Below are positions 26,006 through 35,872 of a stretch of DNA of 48,545 bases, in pieces. The notes below the pieces were generated by a model. The model saw nothing but the letters and a program-made list of their open reading frames with translations, was not told the origin of the DNA and made no database searches. Within the stretch, counting starts at the first letter, position 1. Every line of letters begins with the position of its first letter. The translations under genes were made by a program, and so were the position numbers. The DNA comes from Actinomycetota bacterium (GTDB lineage Bacteria; Actinomycetota; Actinomycetes; Nanopelagicales; Nanopelagicaceae): assembly GCA_009698445.1 (NCBI GenBank), contig WLQG01000006.1, positions 1-48,545 on the forward strand. Reading direction: 5' to 3'.

Positions 26006-28867
26006 TTAAGCAAATTCAGAGATGGGCGGACAGGAACAAATCAGATTCCTATCCCCGTAGGCCCCGTCTATTCGTCCAACCGTTGGCCAGTATTTGCCTT
26101 GCATTCCGATTATTTCACCGCGTACAAGGCCTTGGCGCGCCGATGGAAGGCCACCAACTTCTCGCGAATATGAATGATTCCATTCGGCTGATAACACCGA
26201 TTCAATGGTGTGTGGTGCATGACGCAAGGCCGAATCCTCAATGGAAATCTTCCCGTCCGTGATCTCCATGATTTCGCTATGAATAGCCGTCATAGCTGCA
26301 ATAAAACGATCGATTTCGGCGATGTCTTCACTCTCGGTTGGTTCAATCATGAGTGTTCCAGAAACCGGAAAACTCATAGTTGGTGCATGGAAGCCATAGT
26401 CCATTAAACGTTTTGCAATATCGTCGACAGTTACTCCGCTGTGCTTTGTGATGTCTCGAAGATCCAAAATACATTCATGCGCTACACGACCATTTTCTCC
26501 AGTATATAAAACCGGAAACATCGGATTTAACTTTGCTGCCATGTAATTGGCAGACAAAATCGCTACAGATGTAGCAAGAGTTAACCCCTCCCCGCCCATC
26601 ATGCGAATGTAGGCCCATGAAATTGGCAAGATACTTGCAGATCCAAATGGCGCTGCACTGATTGGTCCTGGTCCTGTTGCAGGGCCAGCTGAAGCATCGA
26701 GTGGATGGTTAGGTAAAAATGGAGCAAGGTGTGCGCGCGAAATAACTGGACCAACACCTGGTCCCCCGCCACCGTGTGGGATACAGAAAGTTTTATGCAA
26801 ATTGAGATGGGAAACATCAGCCCCAAATTTTCCAGGCTGTGCCAATCCAACCAATGCATTTAAATTCGCGCCATCAACATAAACCTGACCACCTGCATCG
26901 TGAACTAGTCCGCATAAATCAGTTATGGCAGACTCAAAAACTCCATGAGTAGAAGGATATGTCACCATCATGGCCGCCAAAGACTGTCCATGTGTTTCTA
27001 TTTTTGATTTCAAATCTTCAATACTTACATTGCCATGCTCATCACATTCAATAACGACAACTTGCATACCAGCCATGACCGCGCTAGCCGCATTTGTACC
27101 GTGAGCCGATGATGGAATAAGACAAATGGTACGGCCTTGGTCTCCACGTGAATCGTGATAGTTACGAATAGCCAACAACCCAGCGAATTCACCTTGGCTA
27201 CCAGCGTTAGGTTGCAAGGAAACCGCGTCATATCCCGTAATTTTAATTAACCATTCACTGAGTTGCGCGATTAATTCGCGCGATCCCGCGCTCTGTTGCG
27301 CAGGTGCAAATGGATGCAGTGATGAGAACTCTGGCCAGGTTACGGCTTCCATTTCTGTTGTGGCATTGAGCTTCATGGTGCATGAACCCAAAGGAATCAT
27401 GGTGCGATCTAAGGCTAAATCACGATCAGAAAGCGTGCGCAAGTAACGAAGCATCGAAGTTTCAGAACGCATCGTGTTGAAAATGGGATGAGACAGATAA
27501 GTTGATTTGCGGTTCGCAAACCCAGGAATTGAATCTCCAGATTTGCCTGCTACCCCACCACCAAAGATTTCAATCAAATCTTTTAGCATCTTTGCATCTG
27601 TTGTTTCATCCAATGAAACTCCGACATGCCTAGCATCAATAACTTTCAGGTTAATCTTCTTCGTGTCTGCCATCTTATGAATTGCAGAGGCATCCTTAAC
27701 CGCAACAACTAATGTATCGAAATAAGCAGTATGAACTACGGTATGGCCGGCAGCAGTTACTGAAGATGCTAAGTCTTGCGTTTGGCGACTAATGCGCGTT
27801 GCAATTGTTTTTAACCCGGCTGGCCCGTGCCACATTGCATAAAAAGCACTCATTACGGCGAGGAGAACTTGTGCTGTACAAATATTGCTGGTCGCTTTAT
27901 CGCGACGAATATGTTGTTCACGCGTTTGCAGAGCCAAGCGAAAAGCAGGATTGCCATGTGAATCCAAGCTTTGTCCGATTAAACGACCAGGCAAAGATCG
28001 TTCAAGACCCTCACGTACGGACATGAAACCAGCATGTGGTCCACCAAAACCCATTGGCACACCGAAACGTTGCGCAGAACCGAGCGCAATATCAGCCCCC
28101 CACTCCCCTGGCGCCTTAATCAATGTCAATGCAAGTAAATCGGTTGCCGCAATTAATAAGCCTTGCTTGGCATGAATCCATGTAGCTAATTCACTGTAAT
28201 CAATAATCTCACCGCGAGTATTTGGATACTGAACTAGAGCTGCAAAAACTTCAGCCTCATCTGCTACTTTAGAAAGGTCCATCACTTTAACTGTGATCCT
28301 TTGAGGCTTCGCACGTGTTTGAACTACCGCAATTGTCTGAGGATGAACATTGATATCAATCAAAAATACTGCATCATCACTGCCCTTATAAACCCGACGG
28401 GCCAGCGTCATAGCCTCAGCTGCTGCAGTTGCCTCGTCTAGCATCGAAGCATTTGCGGTTGCTAGCGCAGTTAAATCACATACTGCGGTCTGAAATGCAA
28501 AGAGTGCTTCTAATCTTCCTTGCGAAATTTCGGGTTGATACGGGGTGTAGGCGGTGTACCACGCTGGATTTTCTAAAACGTTTCGAAGAATTACTGGTGG
28601 AGTAATCGTTCCGTAATATCCAGTACCAATTGCATTGCGATAAACATGATTTTTGTCCGCGAGTGCACGCAACTCTGCAATGACATCAACTTCATTGAGG
28701 GCGTACGGTAATGCTTGGCTTAGTCTTTGCGTCATAGCAATATTTTGCGGAACAACATCGGCGATGAACTTTTCCATCGATGAGTACCCAAGCTCCATCA
28801 ACATTGTTTGCGCTTGATCTTCTGACGGACCAATGTGTCGACGTGAAAACGCGTCGTAATCAACCAT
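26006..28867 (-). CDS. gcvP: Glycine dehydrogenase (decarboxylating), P-protein
   Basis: A 953-residue PLP enzyme that decarboxylates glycine and passes the aminomethyl group to the lipoyl arm of GcvH. The PLP lysine is K692 in HLNLHKTF, followed by the glycine-rich [12 protein letters not shown]. The N-terminal SRRHIG and the central [10 protein letters not shown] regions are standard. Both halves are in one chain, as in actinobacteria. I prefer ATG 28867 to GTG 28876. It ends a co-directional cluster that includes gcvH; gcvT is not in the window. A 16-bp gap separates it from lnt. Confidence 0.95.
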   Translation of the reverse strand: MVDYDAFSRRHIGPSEDQAQTMLMELGYSSMEKFIADVVPQNIAMTQRLSQALPYALNEVDVIAELRALADKNHVYRNAIGTGYYGTITPPVILRNVLENPAWYTAYTPYQPEISQGRLEALFAFQTAVCDLTALATANASMLDEATAAAEAMTLARRVYKGSDDAVFLIDINVHPQTIAVVQTRAKPQRITVKVMDLSKVADEAEVFAALVQYPNTRGEIIDYSELATWIHAKQGLLIAATDLLALTLIKAPGEWGADIALGSAQRFGVPMGFGGPHAGFMSVREGLERSLPGRLIGQSLDSHGNPAFRLALQTREQHIRRDKATSNICTAQVLLAVMSAFYAMWHGPAGLKTIATRISRQTQDLASSVTAAGHTVVHTAYFDTLVVAVKDASAIHKMADTKKINLKVIDARHVGVSLDETTDAKMLKDLIEIFGGGVAGKSGDSIPGFANRKSTYLSHPIFNTMRSETSMLRYLRTLSDRDLALDRTMIPLGSCTMKLNATTEMEAVTWPEFSSLHPFAPAQQSAGSRELIAQLSEWLIKITGYDAVSLQPNAGSQGEFAGLLAIRNYHDSRGDQGRTICLIPSSAHGTNAASAVMAGMQVVVIECDEHGNVSIEDLKSKIETHGQSLAAMMVTYPSTHGVFESAITDLCGLVHDAGGQVYVDGANLNALVGLAQPGKFGADVSHLNLHKTFCIPHGGGGPGVGPVISRAHLAPFLPNHPLDASAGPATGPGPISAAPFGSASILPISWAYIRMMGGEGLTLATSVAILSANYMAAKLNPMFPVLYTGENGRVAHECILDLRDITKHSGVTVDDIAKRLMDYGFHAPTMSFPVSGTLMIEPTESEDIAEIDRFIAAMTAIHSEIMEITDGKISIEDSALRHAPHTIESVLSAEWNHSYSREVGGLPSARQGLVRGEIIGMQGKYWPTVGRIDGAYGDRNLICSCPPISEFA

Positions 28868-28931
28868 CACAAACACCCCTACCCATAGCTACTGACCGTC
28901 AATGGCCCGCATGAGTGAAGAATATGTCTTT

Positions 28932-29432
28932 TTAAGCGCCTTTGCTCTTACGTCGAAGCGAAAGTTCATCGTTAGATTCGACACCCACTGTGTGGCCACT
29001 TACTTCACCTTGCAGCAAAGAGAGTGAACCCTCTACTTCATGCCAGACTTTCCCGACCGCGATTCCAAATACTCCCTGACCGCCTGCGAGTAAATCGATA
29101 ATTTCATCGGCGCTAGAACACTCATAAATTGAAGCTCCATCACTCATGAGCGTCATCCGTTCGAGATCGGTTACTCCCCTACTGCGCAGATGATCTACTG
29201 CAGTACGAATATTTTGAAGTGATACACCGGCATCCAGTAAACGCTTAACAATCTTTAAAACAAGAATGTCTCTAAAGCCATACAGACGCTGCGTTCCTGA
29301 ACCACTTGCGGTTCTAATACTTGGTTCAACCAAACCTGTCCGTGCCCAATAATCTAACTGGCGATACGTAATACCAGCGGCCGAGCAGGCTGTAGCGCCG
29401 CGGTAGCCAATCTCTAATTCCTGGGAAGTCAC
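28932..29432 (-). CDS. MerR family transcriptional regulator upstream of gcvP
   Basis: A 166-residue regulator with an N-terminal winged helix (about 12-80): AAGITYRQLDYWARTGLVEP and GFRDILVLKIVKRLLDAGV. The C-terminal half has no recognisable ligand domain. It is the equivalent of Rv1830 in the conserved gcvH-garA-ftsR-bfn-merR-gcvP order. Its target is not known; control of gcvP or of its own gene is an inference from position. Start is GTG at 29432; a near-palindrome GAAACTCGTTTC lies just upstream on the opposite strand, possibly an operator. Confidence 0.85.
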   Translation of the reverse strand: MTSQELEIGYRGATACSAAGITYRQLDYWARTGLVEPSIRTASGSGTQRLYGFRDILVLKIVKRLLDAGVSLQNIRTAVDHLRSRGVTDLERMTLMSDGASIYECSSADEIIDLLAGGQGVFGIAVGKVWHEVEGSLSLLQGEVSGHTVGVESNDELSLRRKSKGA

Positions 29433-29494
29433 GGGGAAACTCGTTTCTCTTGGGGAGTGGCCTAAATCTAGAGTAGCCAGGGGTCTGCTTCAAT

Positions 29495-29507
29495 GACCGA
29501 CACGGTC
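29495..29507 (-). promoter_or_regulatory. Short hairpin between the bifunctional nuclease and merR genes
   Basis: GACCG and CGGTC form a perfect 5-bp stem over a 3-nt loop in the 101-bp gap 29433-29533. No U tract follows. The rest of the gap holds candidate -10 hexamers (TACTCT, TAGATT) for merR, so the gap may serve both as 3' end and promoter. Confidence 0.3.
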
Positions 29508-29533
29508 GAAACCTCTACTTGAGATTGAGGGTT

Positions 29534-30028
29534 TCAGCCCGCGAAGTCCTCAGGGTTGATCTGTTCTAAGAACTCTCGGAAGCGCTCTACCTCTTGGTTC
29601 TCTTCCCCCGGCGCCGTTTCAGCAGGTATTTCAATGCCTATCTCATCTAGCAGCTCTGAACTAGCCAAGATATTTGCCGCACTTCGTATCGCCAAGGAGA
29701 TTGCATCTGAAGGTCTGGCAGAGATCGTTCGTGTCGCACCTGCACCATCTCGAATGATCAGGTTGGCATAAAAGACGCCCTGATCAATATGGGTCACATG
29801 TACCGCAGTCAAAGTGGCATCCAAATCTTCAATGATGGTGATGGCTAGATCATGAGTCAAAGGTCGCGGTGGCTGTACACCCTGTTGGGCGAATGCGATA
29901 GCTGTTGCTTCCACTGCCCCAACCCAAATCGGCAAAAAGCGAGAACCATCAATCTCTTTGAGCAAAACAATTGGCTGGTTGGAAGGCATCTCGACTCGAA
30001 CGCCGATCACTTCCATGGAAATCAACAT
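29534..30028 (-). CDS. Bifunctional nuclease (DUF151) family protein
   Basis: A 164-residue protein of the BFN/DUF151 family. The core is recognised from the MEVIGVRVEM start, the PIVLLKEIDGSRFLPIWVG strand pair, HDLAITIIEDL and the SARPSDAISLAIR stretch. Homologues cleave RNA and DNA in vitro, but the cellular role in actinobacteria (Rv1829) is unclear. An acidic C-terminal tail follows (PGEENQEVERFREFLEQINP). It starts 3 nt after the ftsR stop, so translation is coupled. Confidence 0.87.
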   Translation of the reverse strand: MLISMEVIGVRVEMPSNQPIVLLKEIDGSRFLPIWVGAVEATAIAFAQQGVQPPRPLTHDLAITIIEDLDATLTAVHVTHIDQGVFYANLIIRDGAGATRTISARPSDAISLAIRSAANILASSELLDEIGIEIPAETAPGEENQEVERFREFLEQINPEDFAG

Positions 30029-30031
30029 GTA

Positions 30032-30757
30032 TTACGAACGAAGGCGATGAAGCCCACCACGAACAAGGGCTGCGTGCAGTCGGATTGAAAGCGATGCGAT
30101 TTCACTTTGAACTTCTTCGGCGCGTGCCTTGGAATCGGCATTCTTTTGACGGGTCAGCGGTGTGATGACTTGTTCAATAAGTCCGATCTCGCGATCTGCT
30201 GCTGATTTAAATGAACGTAAATGTCTGGCCTCAATTCCAAACCCAGCCATTTCCGTGACTGCCTTGGCGATGGCTAATGCATCTCCGTCGTAATGGCGAC
30301 CGCGAACTGCGATAAGACCATAGCCTTCAAGCTCAACAAGTTGATCCTCTTTTAGCCCAGAGTTTTTCAACAATTCATCACGCGATAGACGCATCTCTGA
30401 AATCTCACCAAAGACACTTGGTGCCATTTCGCCATCTATTGTCGCAAGTCCAATATTTGGTCGAGGAGAAGCTACGGAACCAGTGGCAGCTGGGACCAAA
30501 CCACGATCAATTGCATCGAGATTATCCTTAATAACTTTAAGTGGAAGGTACTGATCGCGCTGGGCTAGCAGAACATAACGCAAGCGCTCTAAATCTGAGC
30601 TAGTGAATTTGCGATAACCCGATGGTGTTCGTTGCGGCTCGATTAATCCCTCGGATTCTAAAAAGCGAATCTTTGAGATTGTGATATCTGAAAAATCTGG
30701 ACGTAGTCGGTTGAGAACTTCACCGATACTAAGATACGCGCGAGCAGGAACAGCCAT
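30032..30757 (-). CDS. ftsR: MerR-type regulator FtsR
   Basis: A 241-residue regulator equivalent to Rv1828 and to FtsR of Corynebacterium, which controls ftsZ. The winged helix lies at about 9-80 (YLSIGEVLNRLRPDFSDITI, EGLIEPQRTPSGYRKF). The rest is a helical C-terminal domain with a second cluster DELLKNSGLKEDQLVELEGY. GGGGAG precedes the ATG by 8 nt. The assignment rests on family resemblance plus conserved order between garA and the bifunctional nuclease gene. Confidence 0.85.
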   Translation of the reverse strand: MAVPARAYLSIGEVLNRLRPDFSDITISKIRFLESEGLIEPQRTPSGYRKFTSSDLERLRYVLLAQRDQYLPLKVIKDNLDAIDRGLVPAATGSVASPRPNIGLATIDGEMAPSVFGEISEMRLSRDELLKNSGLKEDQLVELEGYGLIAVRGRHYDGDALAIAKAVTEMAGFGIEARHLRSFKSAADREIGLIEQVITPLTRQKNADSKARAEEVQSEIASLSIRLHAALVRGGLHRLRS

Positions 30758-30773
30758 AGTTGTACTCCCCTAA

Positions 30774-31220
30774 TTATTTTCTGCCAGATACAAAGAGCAG
30801 GTGGAACTTGCCAATTTGAATCCGATCTCCGTTAAGTAAATGTTGTCCAGTTACTGAATTATTGTTGACGTATGTACCATTGAGTGAGCCGCTATCGATT
30901 ATGGAAAATCCTGCTTCAGATTTTTCAATCTTTGCATGTGTGCGAGATACCGTCACGTCATCTAAGAACACATCAGACGATGATGCACGACCAACAGTGA
31001 CGCCTGCACTTGTGATGAGGAACCTGGCTCCTACATTGGAACCGCGATTTACTACCAACATTGCTTTGTCTTTGGATTGTGCTATTTCTTCGATAACGCT
31101 GCGATCTGCTTGAGGCAAAGTGGCTAGAAACTCATCGAGAACTCCAGCTGGGGAATCACTTGCCGCGCCAAGACCTAGGTGCAAAGTGGTGGTGAGTTCG
31201 CTTGGCGCTACATCTGCCAT
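30774..31220 (-). CDS. garA: FHA-domain protein GarA-like
   Basis: A 148-residue forkhead-associated protein. FHA hallmarks are GRAS (77-80), S92/R93, H95 and N114-G115. In mycobacteria and corynebacteria (GarA/OdhI) a kinase phosphorylates a threonine in an N-terminal ETTS motif and the FHA domain then folds on it, releasing inhibition of 2-oxoglutarate dehydrogenase and glutamate enzymes. Here the region near residues 8-13 reads ELTTTL, a variant. I chose ATG 31220, preceded by GGAGGGGAG; an upstream ATG at 31286 would overlap gcvH. A 62-bp gap separates it from gcvH. Confidence 0.88.
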   Translation of the reverse strand: MADVAPSELTTTLHLGLGAASDSPAGVLDEFLATLPQADRSVIEEIAQSKDKAMLVVNRGSNVGARFLITSAGVTVGRASSSDVFLDDVTVSRTHAKIEKSEAGFSIIDSGSLNGTYVNNNSVTGQHLLNGDRIQIGKFHLLFVSGRK

Positions 31221-31282
31221 CACTGATCTCCCCTCCTTCACCGTCAACCTGAGGCTGACACTAAAGGGGTGAGGCGAATTGG

Positions 31283-31657
31283 TCAAGCCGTGATTTGTGC
31301 GTATCCAGCCGCGTCAAGAAGATCCGATGGTTCGGTCGAAGCATCCACTTTCACTAACCACCCAGCTCCATAAGGATCGCTGTTAACCACTTCTGGCGTA
31401 TCTGAGAGTTGCGCGTTTACTTCAGTAACAGTTCCGCTAACGGCTGCGAAAATTTCAGAGACTGACTTTGTAGATTCGATTTCTCCACAAACGCTTCCAG
31501 CCTTTAATACTTCGCCAACTTTTGGAAGTTGTACATAAACAATGTCACCAAGAGCGCCTTGTGCAAAATCAGTAATTCCCATTGTGTAGAGATTTCCGAC
31601 TGCACTTACCCACTCATGCTCTTTTGTATATTTTAAGTTGTCAGGAATTGATGACAC
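31283..31657 (-). CDS. gcvH: Glycine cleavage system H protein
   Basis: A 124-residue lipoyl carrier that shuttles the aminomethyl group between GcvP and GcvT. The lipoylated lysine is K64 in ESTKSVSEI. The family start KYTKEHEWV and the GDIVYVQLPKVG strand are intact. It begins with GTG, with AAGAGGA upstream, and overlaps the end of pgsA by 17 nt. It heads the conserved regulator cluster that ends with gcvP. Confidence 0.95.
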   Translation of the reverse strand: MSSIPDNLKYTKEHEWVSAVGNLYTMGITDFAQGALGDIVYVQLPKVGEVLKAGSVCGEIESTKSVSEIFAAVSGTVTEVNAQLSDTPEVVNSDPYGAGWLVKVDASTEPSDLLDAAGYAQITA

Positions 31658-32213
31658 GTGATCCTCTTATCTGCGAAAAACCTTCGCGCCCGTAACTTAT
31701 ACCTGTAGCAATGTAGAGGGCAATCCCCCAGATGGCAAAGCTCCAGCCTAAAACAAATGCGACCGAGCCCAGAGGGGTATCACTCTTGGCCAATAACAGA
31801 AAAGGAAAGGCGTACATAAGATTAAAAGTTGCCGCTTTGCCCAGATAGGTAACCGTAAACGGAGCATGGCCTTTTGCTTTCATTGCAGCGGCGATAATGC
31901 CTAAAACTACATCACGGCCAATTAGCAGAACGATAATCCACGCTGGTGTTACATCACGGATAAAGAACACAATCAAGATTGCCAAAATATAGAGACGGTC
32001 GATAGCCGGATCTGCTAACTCTCCAAATCTAGATGTTTGATTCCAATCTCGCGCTAATTTGCCATCGAAATAATCAGTAAGTCCCCCGATAGCCAGAACA
32101 ATGACTGCCCAACCATCGGCATGAATGTCTAATGTGAGATAGATAAATAATGGAATACCTAGAAAACGCAAAAACGTTAGAGCATTAGGAATTGAAAGCA
32201 GCGAAGAGTTCAT
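31641..32213 (-). CDS. pgsA: CDP-alcohol phosphatidyltransferase (PgsA-like)
   Basis: A 190-residue membrane enzyme of phospholipid synthesis. The signature D-G-x2-A-R-x8-G-x3-D-x3-D is complete: D50, G51, A54, R55, G64, D68 and D72, with another Asp at 47. About five to six hydrophobic helices surround it. The likely product is phosphatidylglycerophosphate from CDP-diacylglycerol and glycerol-3-phosphate, but an inositol- or cardiolipin-type acceptor cannot be excluded. It starts 2 bp after the cmk-der stop and overlaps gcvH. Confidence 0.85.
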   Translation of the reverse strand: MNSSLLSIPNALTFLRFLGIPLFIYLTLDIHADGWAVIVLAIGGLTDYFDGKLARDWNQTSRFGELADPAIDRLYILAILIVFFIRDVTPAWIIVLLIGRDVVLGIIAAAMKAKGHAPFTVTYLGKAATFNLMYAFPFLLLAKSDTPLGSVAFVLGWSFAIWGIALYIATGISYGREGFSQIRGSRVINS

Positions 32214-32215
32214 GT

Positions 32216-34171
32216 TTATTCGCGTTCTTTTACTCGGATCGCAACTTGTACTGGTGTGCCAGGAAATGAAAACTCTTCACGCAAACGTCGTTCAATAAAG
32301 CGACGGTATGAGGCCTCAATCCAGCCATTAGAAAAGACCACAAATTTAGGTGGAGCGATGCCGGCCTGGGTGGCGTAATAAACCTTTGGCTGCTTACCAC
32401 CGCGAACTGGTGGAGGCGTAGCTCCAATGAGCGCGCCAAGGAATGAGTTCAACTTCGCCGTAGGAACGCGCTTTTCCCAACTATCTAAGGCTGTGCGAAG
32501 TGCAGGTGCTAATCGGTCTCGGTGCCAGCCGGTTTTAGCGGCAACGTTTACTCGCTGTGCCCATTCGACTTGGTCAAGGTGGCGATCAATTTCGCGATCC
32601 AACTGATCTCTACGATCTTCATCTACTAAATCCCATTTGTTCATCACGATAACCATGGCCTTGCCGGCTTCTTCCACCATAGTGATAACGCGTAAATCCT
32701 GTTCAGTGATTGGTTCGGATGCGTCCAGAACAACCACTGCAACTTCACAACGTTCCAGCGCTGTTTGTGTGCGCAATGAAGCGTAGTAATCCGTACCCGA
32801 TGCTTGGTTAGCGCGCTTCTTCAATCCAGCAGTGTCGATAAATCTCCAGATCGATCCACCAAACTCAATGAGTTCATCAACTGGATCGCGAGTTGTTCCT
32901 GCAACATCATCAACTATCGAACGATTTTCACCAGCTAGTGCATTTAGTAAAGAAGATTTACCAACGTTAGGTCGGCCAATCAATGCGACTTTTCGATACC
33001 CATCTTGCGTCTGCGCTCCCCCTACCTCAGGAAGTTCGGCGACAATGTGATCAAGCAAATCTCCGGAACCGCGACCATGTAGTGCGGATACAAAATAAGG
33101 TTCACCTAAACCTAGTGACCACAAACCATGTGCTTCAGATTCTTCACGTTCTCCATCAACTTTGTTACCAATTAAAATGAGAGGCTTTTTAGCTTTGCGA
33201 AGATGTTGAACCAAAATATCGTCTTCATCTAATGCGCCAACTTGTGCATCAACCACAAAAGCTAAAACGTCTGCCTCTTGCATTGCAATCTCAGCTCCTG
33301 CACTTACTTGTACAGATATTCCATCAGGTTTTGCTTCCCAACCACCAGTGTCCATAATGATGAAACGACGGCCTCCCCATTCGCATTCATACTGAATGCG
33401 GTCGCGAGTTACACCCGGTGTATCCTCAACAATTGCTTCACGGCGGCCTAGAAAACGATTTATTAACGTTGACTTGCCAACATTTGGACGTCCAAGAATT
33501 GCGACAATAGGTAGACCTAGTAAAGAACGCTGGCGAAGTAATTCCCAGATACGTTCAACGGTTTCATCAAGATCCAAATTTGTTGAGTCAACCTCAACTG
33601 CATCAAAGGCCATCGCCAGGGGTGAAACTGTGCGATTAGTATCTATAGAATCACGGTTTTCTAGCGATGTTTTAACGTCGACTGACTTATCGTCAATTTC
33701 ACCTTCGCGTCGAAAAGCTCTCGCATCAAGATCAGCTGTTAGAAAAATCTTTAGGGCTGCATCAGGAACAACTACGGTTCCGATATCTCTTCCTTCAACA
33801 ACAATACCGCGTGGGGCTTGAGAAATAACTTTGCGCTGTATCGAAAGAAGTTCTTCGCGAATCGAAGGCATTGCACTAATGCGACTGACATTTTCAGTAA
33901 CGGAAGTTCCGCGGATTGCGTGTGTTATTTGTGTATCGCCTGCGAAAACATCCGGCGCAGTTGGATCAGAAACAAATCGAATCGGAGCACTCTTCAATGC
34001 TTTTAAAATATCGGTAGCCTCAACACAATTATTTTCAAGAGCTACCCATGTGACCGCACGATAAAGCGCACCTGTGTCTAAATAGTTCCAGCCTGCACGT
34101 ATTGCTATTGCTTTGGAAGTACTGGATTTACCTGCGCCACTCGGGCCATCAATTGCTACGACTATGCCCAT
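32216..34171 (-). CDS. Fused cytidylate kinase / GTPase Der
   Basis: A 651-residue bifunctional protein. Residues 1-215 are cytidylate kinase with P-loop GPSGAGKSS (9-17) and LDTGALYR (31-38). Residues ~221-651 are the ribosome-assembly GTPase Der with two G domains: GRPNVGKST (227-235) with NKVD (336-339), and GRPNVGKSS (399-407) with NKWD (511-514), followed by the KH-like domain. The linker is only a few residues. Cmk and Der are separate adjacent genes in mycobacteria (Rv1712, Rv1713); fusions are annotated in some other actinobacteria. TAGGCT lies 6 nt upstream of the ATG. Confidence 0.95.
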   Translation of the reverse strand: MGIVVAIDGPSGAGKSSTSKAIAIRAGWNYLDTGALYRAVTWVALENNCVEATDILKALKSAPIRFVSDPTAPDVFAGDTQITHAIRGTSVTENVSRISAMPSIREELLSIQRKVISQAPRGIVVEGRDIGTVVVPDAALKIFLTADLDARAFRREGEIDDKSVDVKTSLENRDSIDTNRTVSPLAMAFDAVEVDSTNLDLDETVERIWELLRQRSLLGLPIVAILGRPNVGKSTLINRFLGRREAIVEDTPGVTRDRIQYECEWGGRRFIIMDTGGWEAKPDGISVQVSAGAEIAMQEADVLAFVVDAQVGALDEDDILVQHLRKAKKPLILIGNKVDGEREESEAHGLWSLGLGEPYFVSALHGRGSGDLLDHIVAELPEVGGAQTQDGYRKVALIGRPNVGKSSLLNALAGENRSIVDDVAGTTRDPVDELIEFGGSIWRFIDTAGLKKRANQASGTDYYASLRTQTALERCEVAVVVLDASEPITEQDLRVITMVEEAGKAMVIVMNKWDLVDEDRRDQLDREIDRHLDQVEWAQRVNVAAKTGWHRDRLAPALRTALDSWEKRVPTAKLNSFLGALIGATPPPVRGGKQPKVYYATQAGIAPPKFVVFSNGWIEASYRRFIERRLREEFSFPGTPVQVAIRVKERE

Positions 34172-34177
34172 GTACTG

Positions 34178-34183
34178 AGCCTA
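34178..34183 (-). promoter_or_regulatory. -10 element (TAGGCT) for cmk-der
   Basis: TAGGCT, then CAGTAC, then ATG on the - strand, with exactly 6 nt spacing. It fits in the 15-bp gap after tyrA. Confidence 0.55.
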
Positions 34184-34186
34184 CTT

Positions 34187-35239
34187 CTATTTTCGAACCG
34201 GATGAACGTTCCATCCGATCGCAGATAGATGGTTAGATAATTTCAATGCATCATCATCAGATAATGCAAGTGTTATAAGTGCATTCAACTGCCCTGGTGA
34301 ATGTTCGATTGCTAAATCCTCAACGTTTACAGACATAGCGGCACATTCATTAAATATTGCCGCTAGCTGACCGGGTTTGTCATCAATAACTATTGGCAGA
34401 TATGTGTACTCGCGCGCTATTCCACCGTGCTTTCCAGGAATAAGAGCTTTTCCTTCACGACCTTTCGCAATAATCTGTGCAATTTTCTCTTGATCGCCTA
34501 AAGAATCGATCATTGCTTCAATACCGTTTTGTAGATTTATTAATAGTTTCTTAATTTGACCTGCGTTGGAATGAATAATCTCTTTCCATAAATTCTCATC
34601 TGAGGCAGCAATTCTCGTCGTATCTCTCAATCCCGCTCCAGCTAGATCAAGCCATTCTCGTGGAACCCCGTGCAAAGAACCGGCTACAAGGGAAGCCGCA
34701 ATTTGAGGAAGATGAGAGATCGCCGCAACAGCGGCGTCGTGAGACTGAGCATCGAGTTCTACGGGCGTGGCTCCGAGTTCGATAATCATCTCTCGAACCA
34801 TAGCGACTGCCGCAGGATCGGTTTTGGGCGTAGCAGTGATGATCCAACTCCTTGAACGGAAAAGATCGGCGCGAGCTGACTCGGCTCCCCCGACTTCCCG
34901 CCCTGCCATTGGGTGAGTACCTACAAACTGCTTTACAGGAAGAGATGAAACTTCAACTATTGCTAGAGGTTCAGTCTTAACACTACAAACATCCATAAAC
35001 GTCGACTTTGGGTTTAGTGCATATTGCTCCTCTATGACCTTGGAAAGGGCTTTGAGAGGGGTCGCAAAAATGATGAGATCTGGCTGATCAATTCTCGATC
35101 CTCCAGTTAAATCCGTAGCTAAGGCCTGGCTACGGCCATCGCTATCAACCATCTGAACCTTGAGATTCTTAGCGCTCATAGCTAGGCCGATTGAAGTTCC
35201 AATCAAACCCGCTCCAACAATGCGTACCGAGCTCAGCAT
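34187..35239 (-). CDS. tyrA: Prephenate dehydrogenase
   Basis: A 350-residue tyrosine-pathway enzyme. The NAD motif GAGLIGTSIGLAM is near residue 9, the HPMAGREVGG segment carries catalytic residues, and a C-terminal ACT domain begins around YLPIVIDDKPGQLAAIF, probably for tyrosine feedback. The ATG overlaps the aroH stop by one nucleotide (TAATG), so the two steps chorismate to prephenate to hydroxyphenylpyruvate are made together. Confidence 0.92.
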   Translation of the reverse strand: MLSSVRIVGAGLIGTSIGLAMSAKNLKVQMVDSDGRSQALATDLTGGSRIDQPDLIIFATPLKALSKVIEEQYALNPKSTFMDVCSVKTEPLAIVEVSSLPVKQFVGTHPMAGREVGGAESARADLFRSRSWIITATPKTDPAAVAMVREMIIELGATPVELDAQSHDAAVAAISHLPQIAASLVAGSLHGVPREWLDLAGAGLRDTTRIAASDENLWKEIIHSNAGQIKKLLINLQNGIEAMIDSLGDQEKIAQIIAKGREGKALIPGKHGGIAREYTYLPIVIDDKPGQLAAIFNECAAMSVNVEDLAIEHSPGQLNALITLALSDDDALKLSNHLSAIGWNVHPVRK

Positions 35240-35601
35240 TATTGGGCGATATCTCGGCGCAACGAGATGGCACCGTGCAGGTAAATATGTGCAATTTCCT
35301 CGTGCGTCTTGCTACTTTCAACGTGGAGCATCGCCCGAATAACGCGTGCGGGGGCGCCAGCAACATCGACTTCAACGGCTCCGATTAACGGCACTGAAGC
35401 GAAGCCGATCTCCCGGCAGGCCGCGGCAGGAAAAGCTGCCGTTAAATCTGGGGTCGAAGTGAAAAGAACTGAGATGACGTCCTTAGGGGTCAGAGCGTTG
35501 GCTTCCAGAATTGCCATGATGAGCTCTTTAACGCCGCTTCCTATCGCCTCAGGCGTATTTGCGCTCACTTGTGTGGCTCCGCGGATCGCTCTGATGCTCA
35601 T
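35239..35601 (-). CDS. aroH: Chorismate mutase, AroH class
   Basis: A 120-residue enzyme converting chorismate to prephenate. The sequence is of the monofunctional trimeric AroH class: the start MSIRAIRGATQVSANT (with active-site R7), FTSTPDLTAAFPA in the middle and the later HIYLHGAISLRRDI. It precedes tyrA with a 1-nt overlap. TACCCT lies 6 nt before the ATG, pointing to a leaderless message. Confidence 0.93.
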   Translation of the reverse strand: MSIRAIRGATQVSANTPEAIGSGVKELIMAILEANALTPKDVISVLFTSTPDLTAAFPAAACREIGFASVPLIGAVEVDVAGAPARVIRAMLHVESSKTHEEIAHIYLHGAISLRRDIAQ

Positions 35602-35607
35602 GGGATA

Positions 35608-35613
35608 AGGGTA
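35608..35613 (-). promoter_or_regulatory. -10 element (TACCCT) for aroH-tyrA
   Basis: TACCCT followed by TATCCC and ATG on the - strand gives the exact 6-nt spacing. It bounds the right-hand AT-rich gap. Confidence 0.55.
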
Positions 35614-35665
35614 CCTTTCTCGGTCAGTTTTTTGCTCATTATTGATTAGTTCTAAGCCAGTTAAA

Positions 35666-35862
35666 TTATTTATCGATAAAGCGTTTTTACGACATTTCCT
35701 TCGATCGCGGAGCTGTTTACGGTTTCCCTCACTGATTCCTCGAATATCGATAAATCTATATCTAAGGGCCTCTGTGAGCCTTCTTCATGTCGACAAATAG
35801 GTAATACGAAAACGCAATATCGATTTATCTGCTAATAGATAATCTGCTCAATATCGATTTAT
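35666..35862. repeat. AT-rich spacer with four ATCGAT-cored palindromes
   Basis: The 271-bp space 35602-35872 between rluB and aroH is the longest gene-free stretch. It contains ATCGAT at 35672, 35746, 35819 and 35853, spaced 74, 73 and 34 bp. The first is a 12-bp palindrome TTTATCGATAAA; the last two share a 14-nt direct repeat CAATATCGATTTAT. No open frame or DnaA-box cluster is seen. Regulatory, structural and RNA roles are all possible. Confidence 0.55.
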
Positions 35863-35872
35863 AGTAAAGACG

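Noticed and set aside
28877-28931. Glycine riboswitch upstream of gcvP
   Set aside because: The gap is only 55 nt, too short for a normal glycine aptamer, and lacks its conserved core.
35602-35872. Replication origin in the AT-rich gap
   Set aside because: No cluster of DnaA boxes (TTATCCACA-like) and no dnaA, dnaN or gyrase genes nearby.
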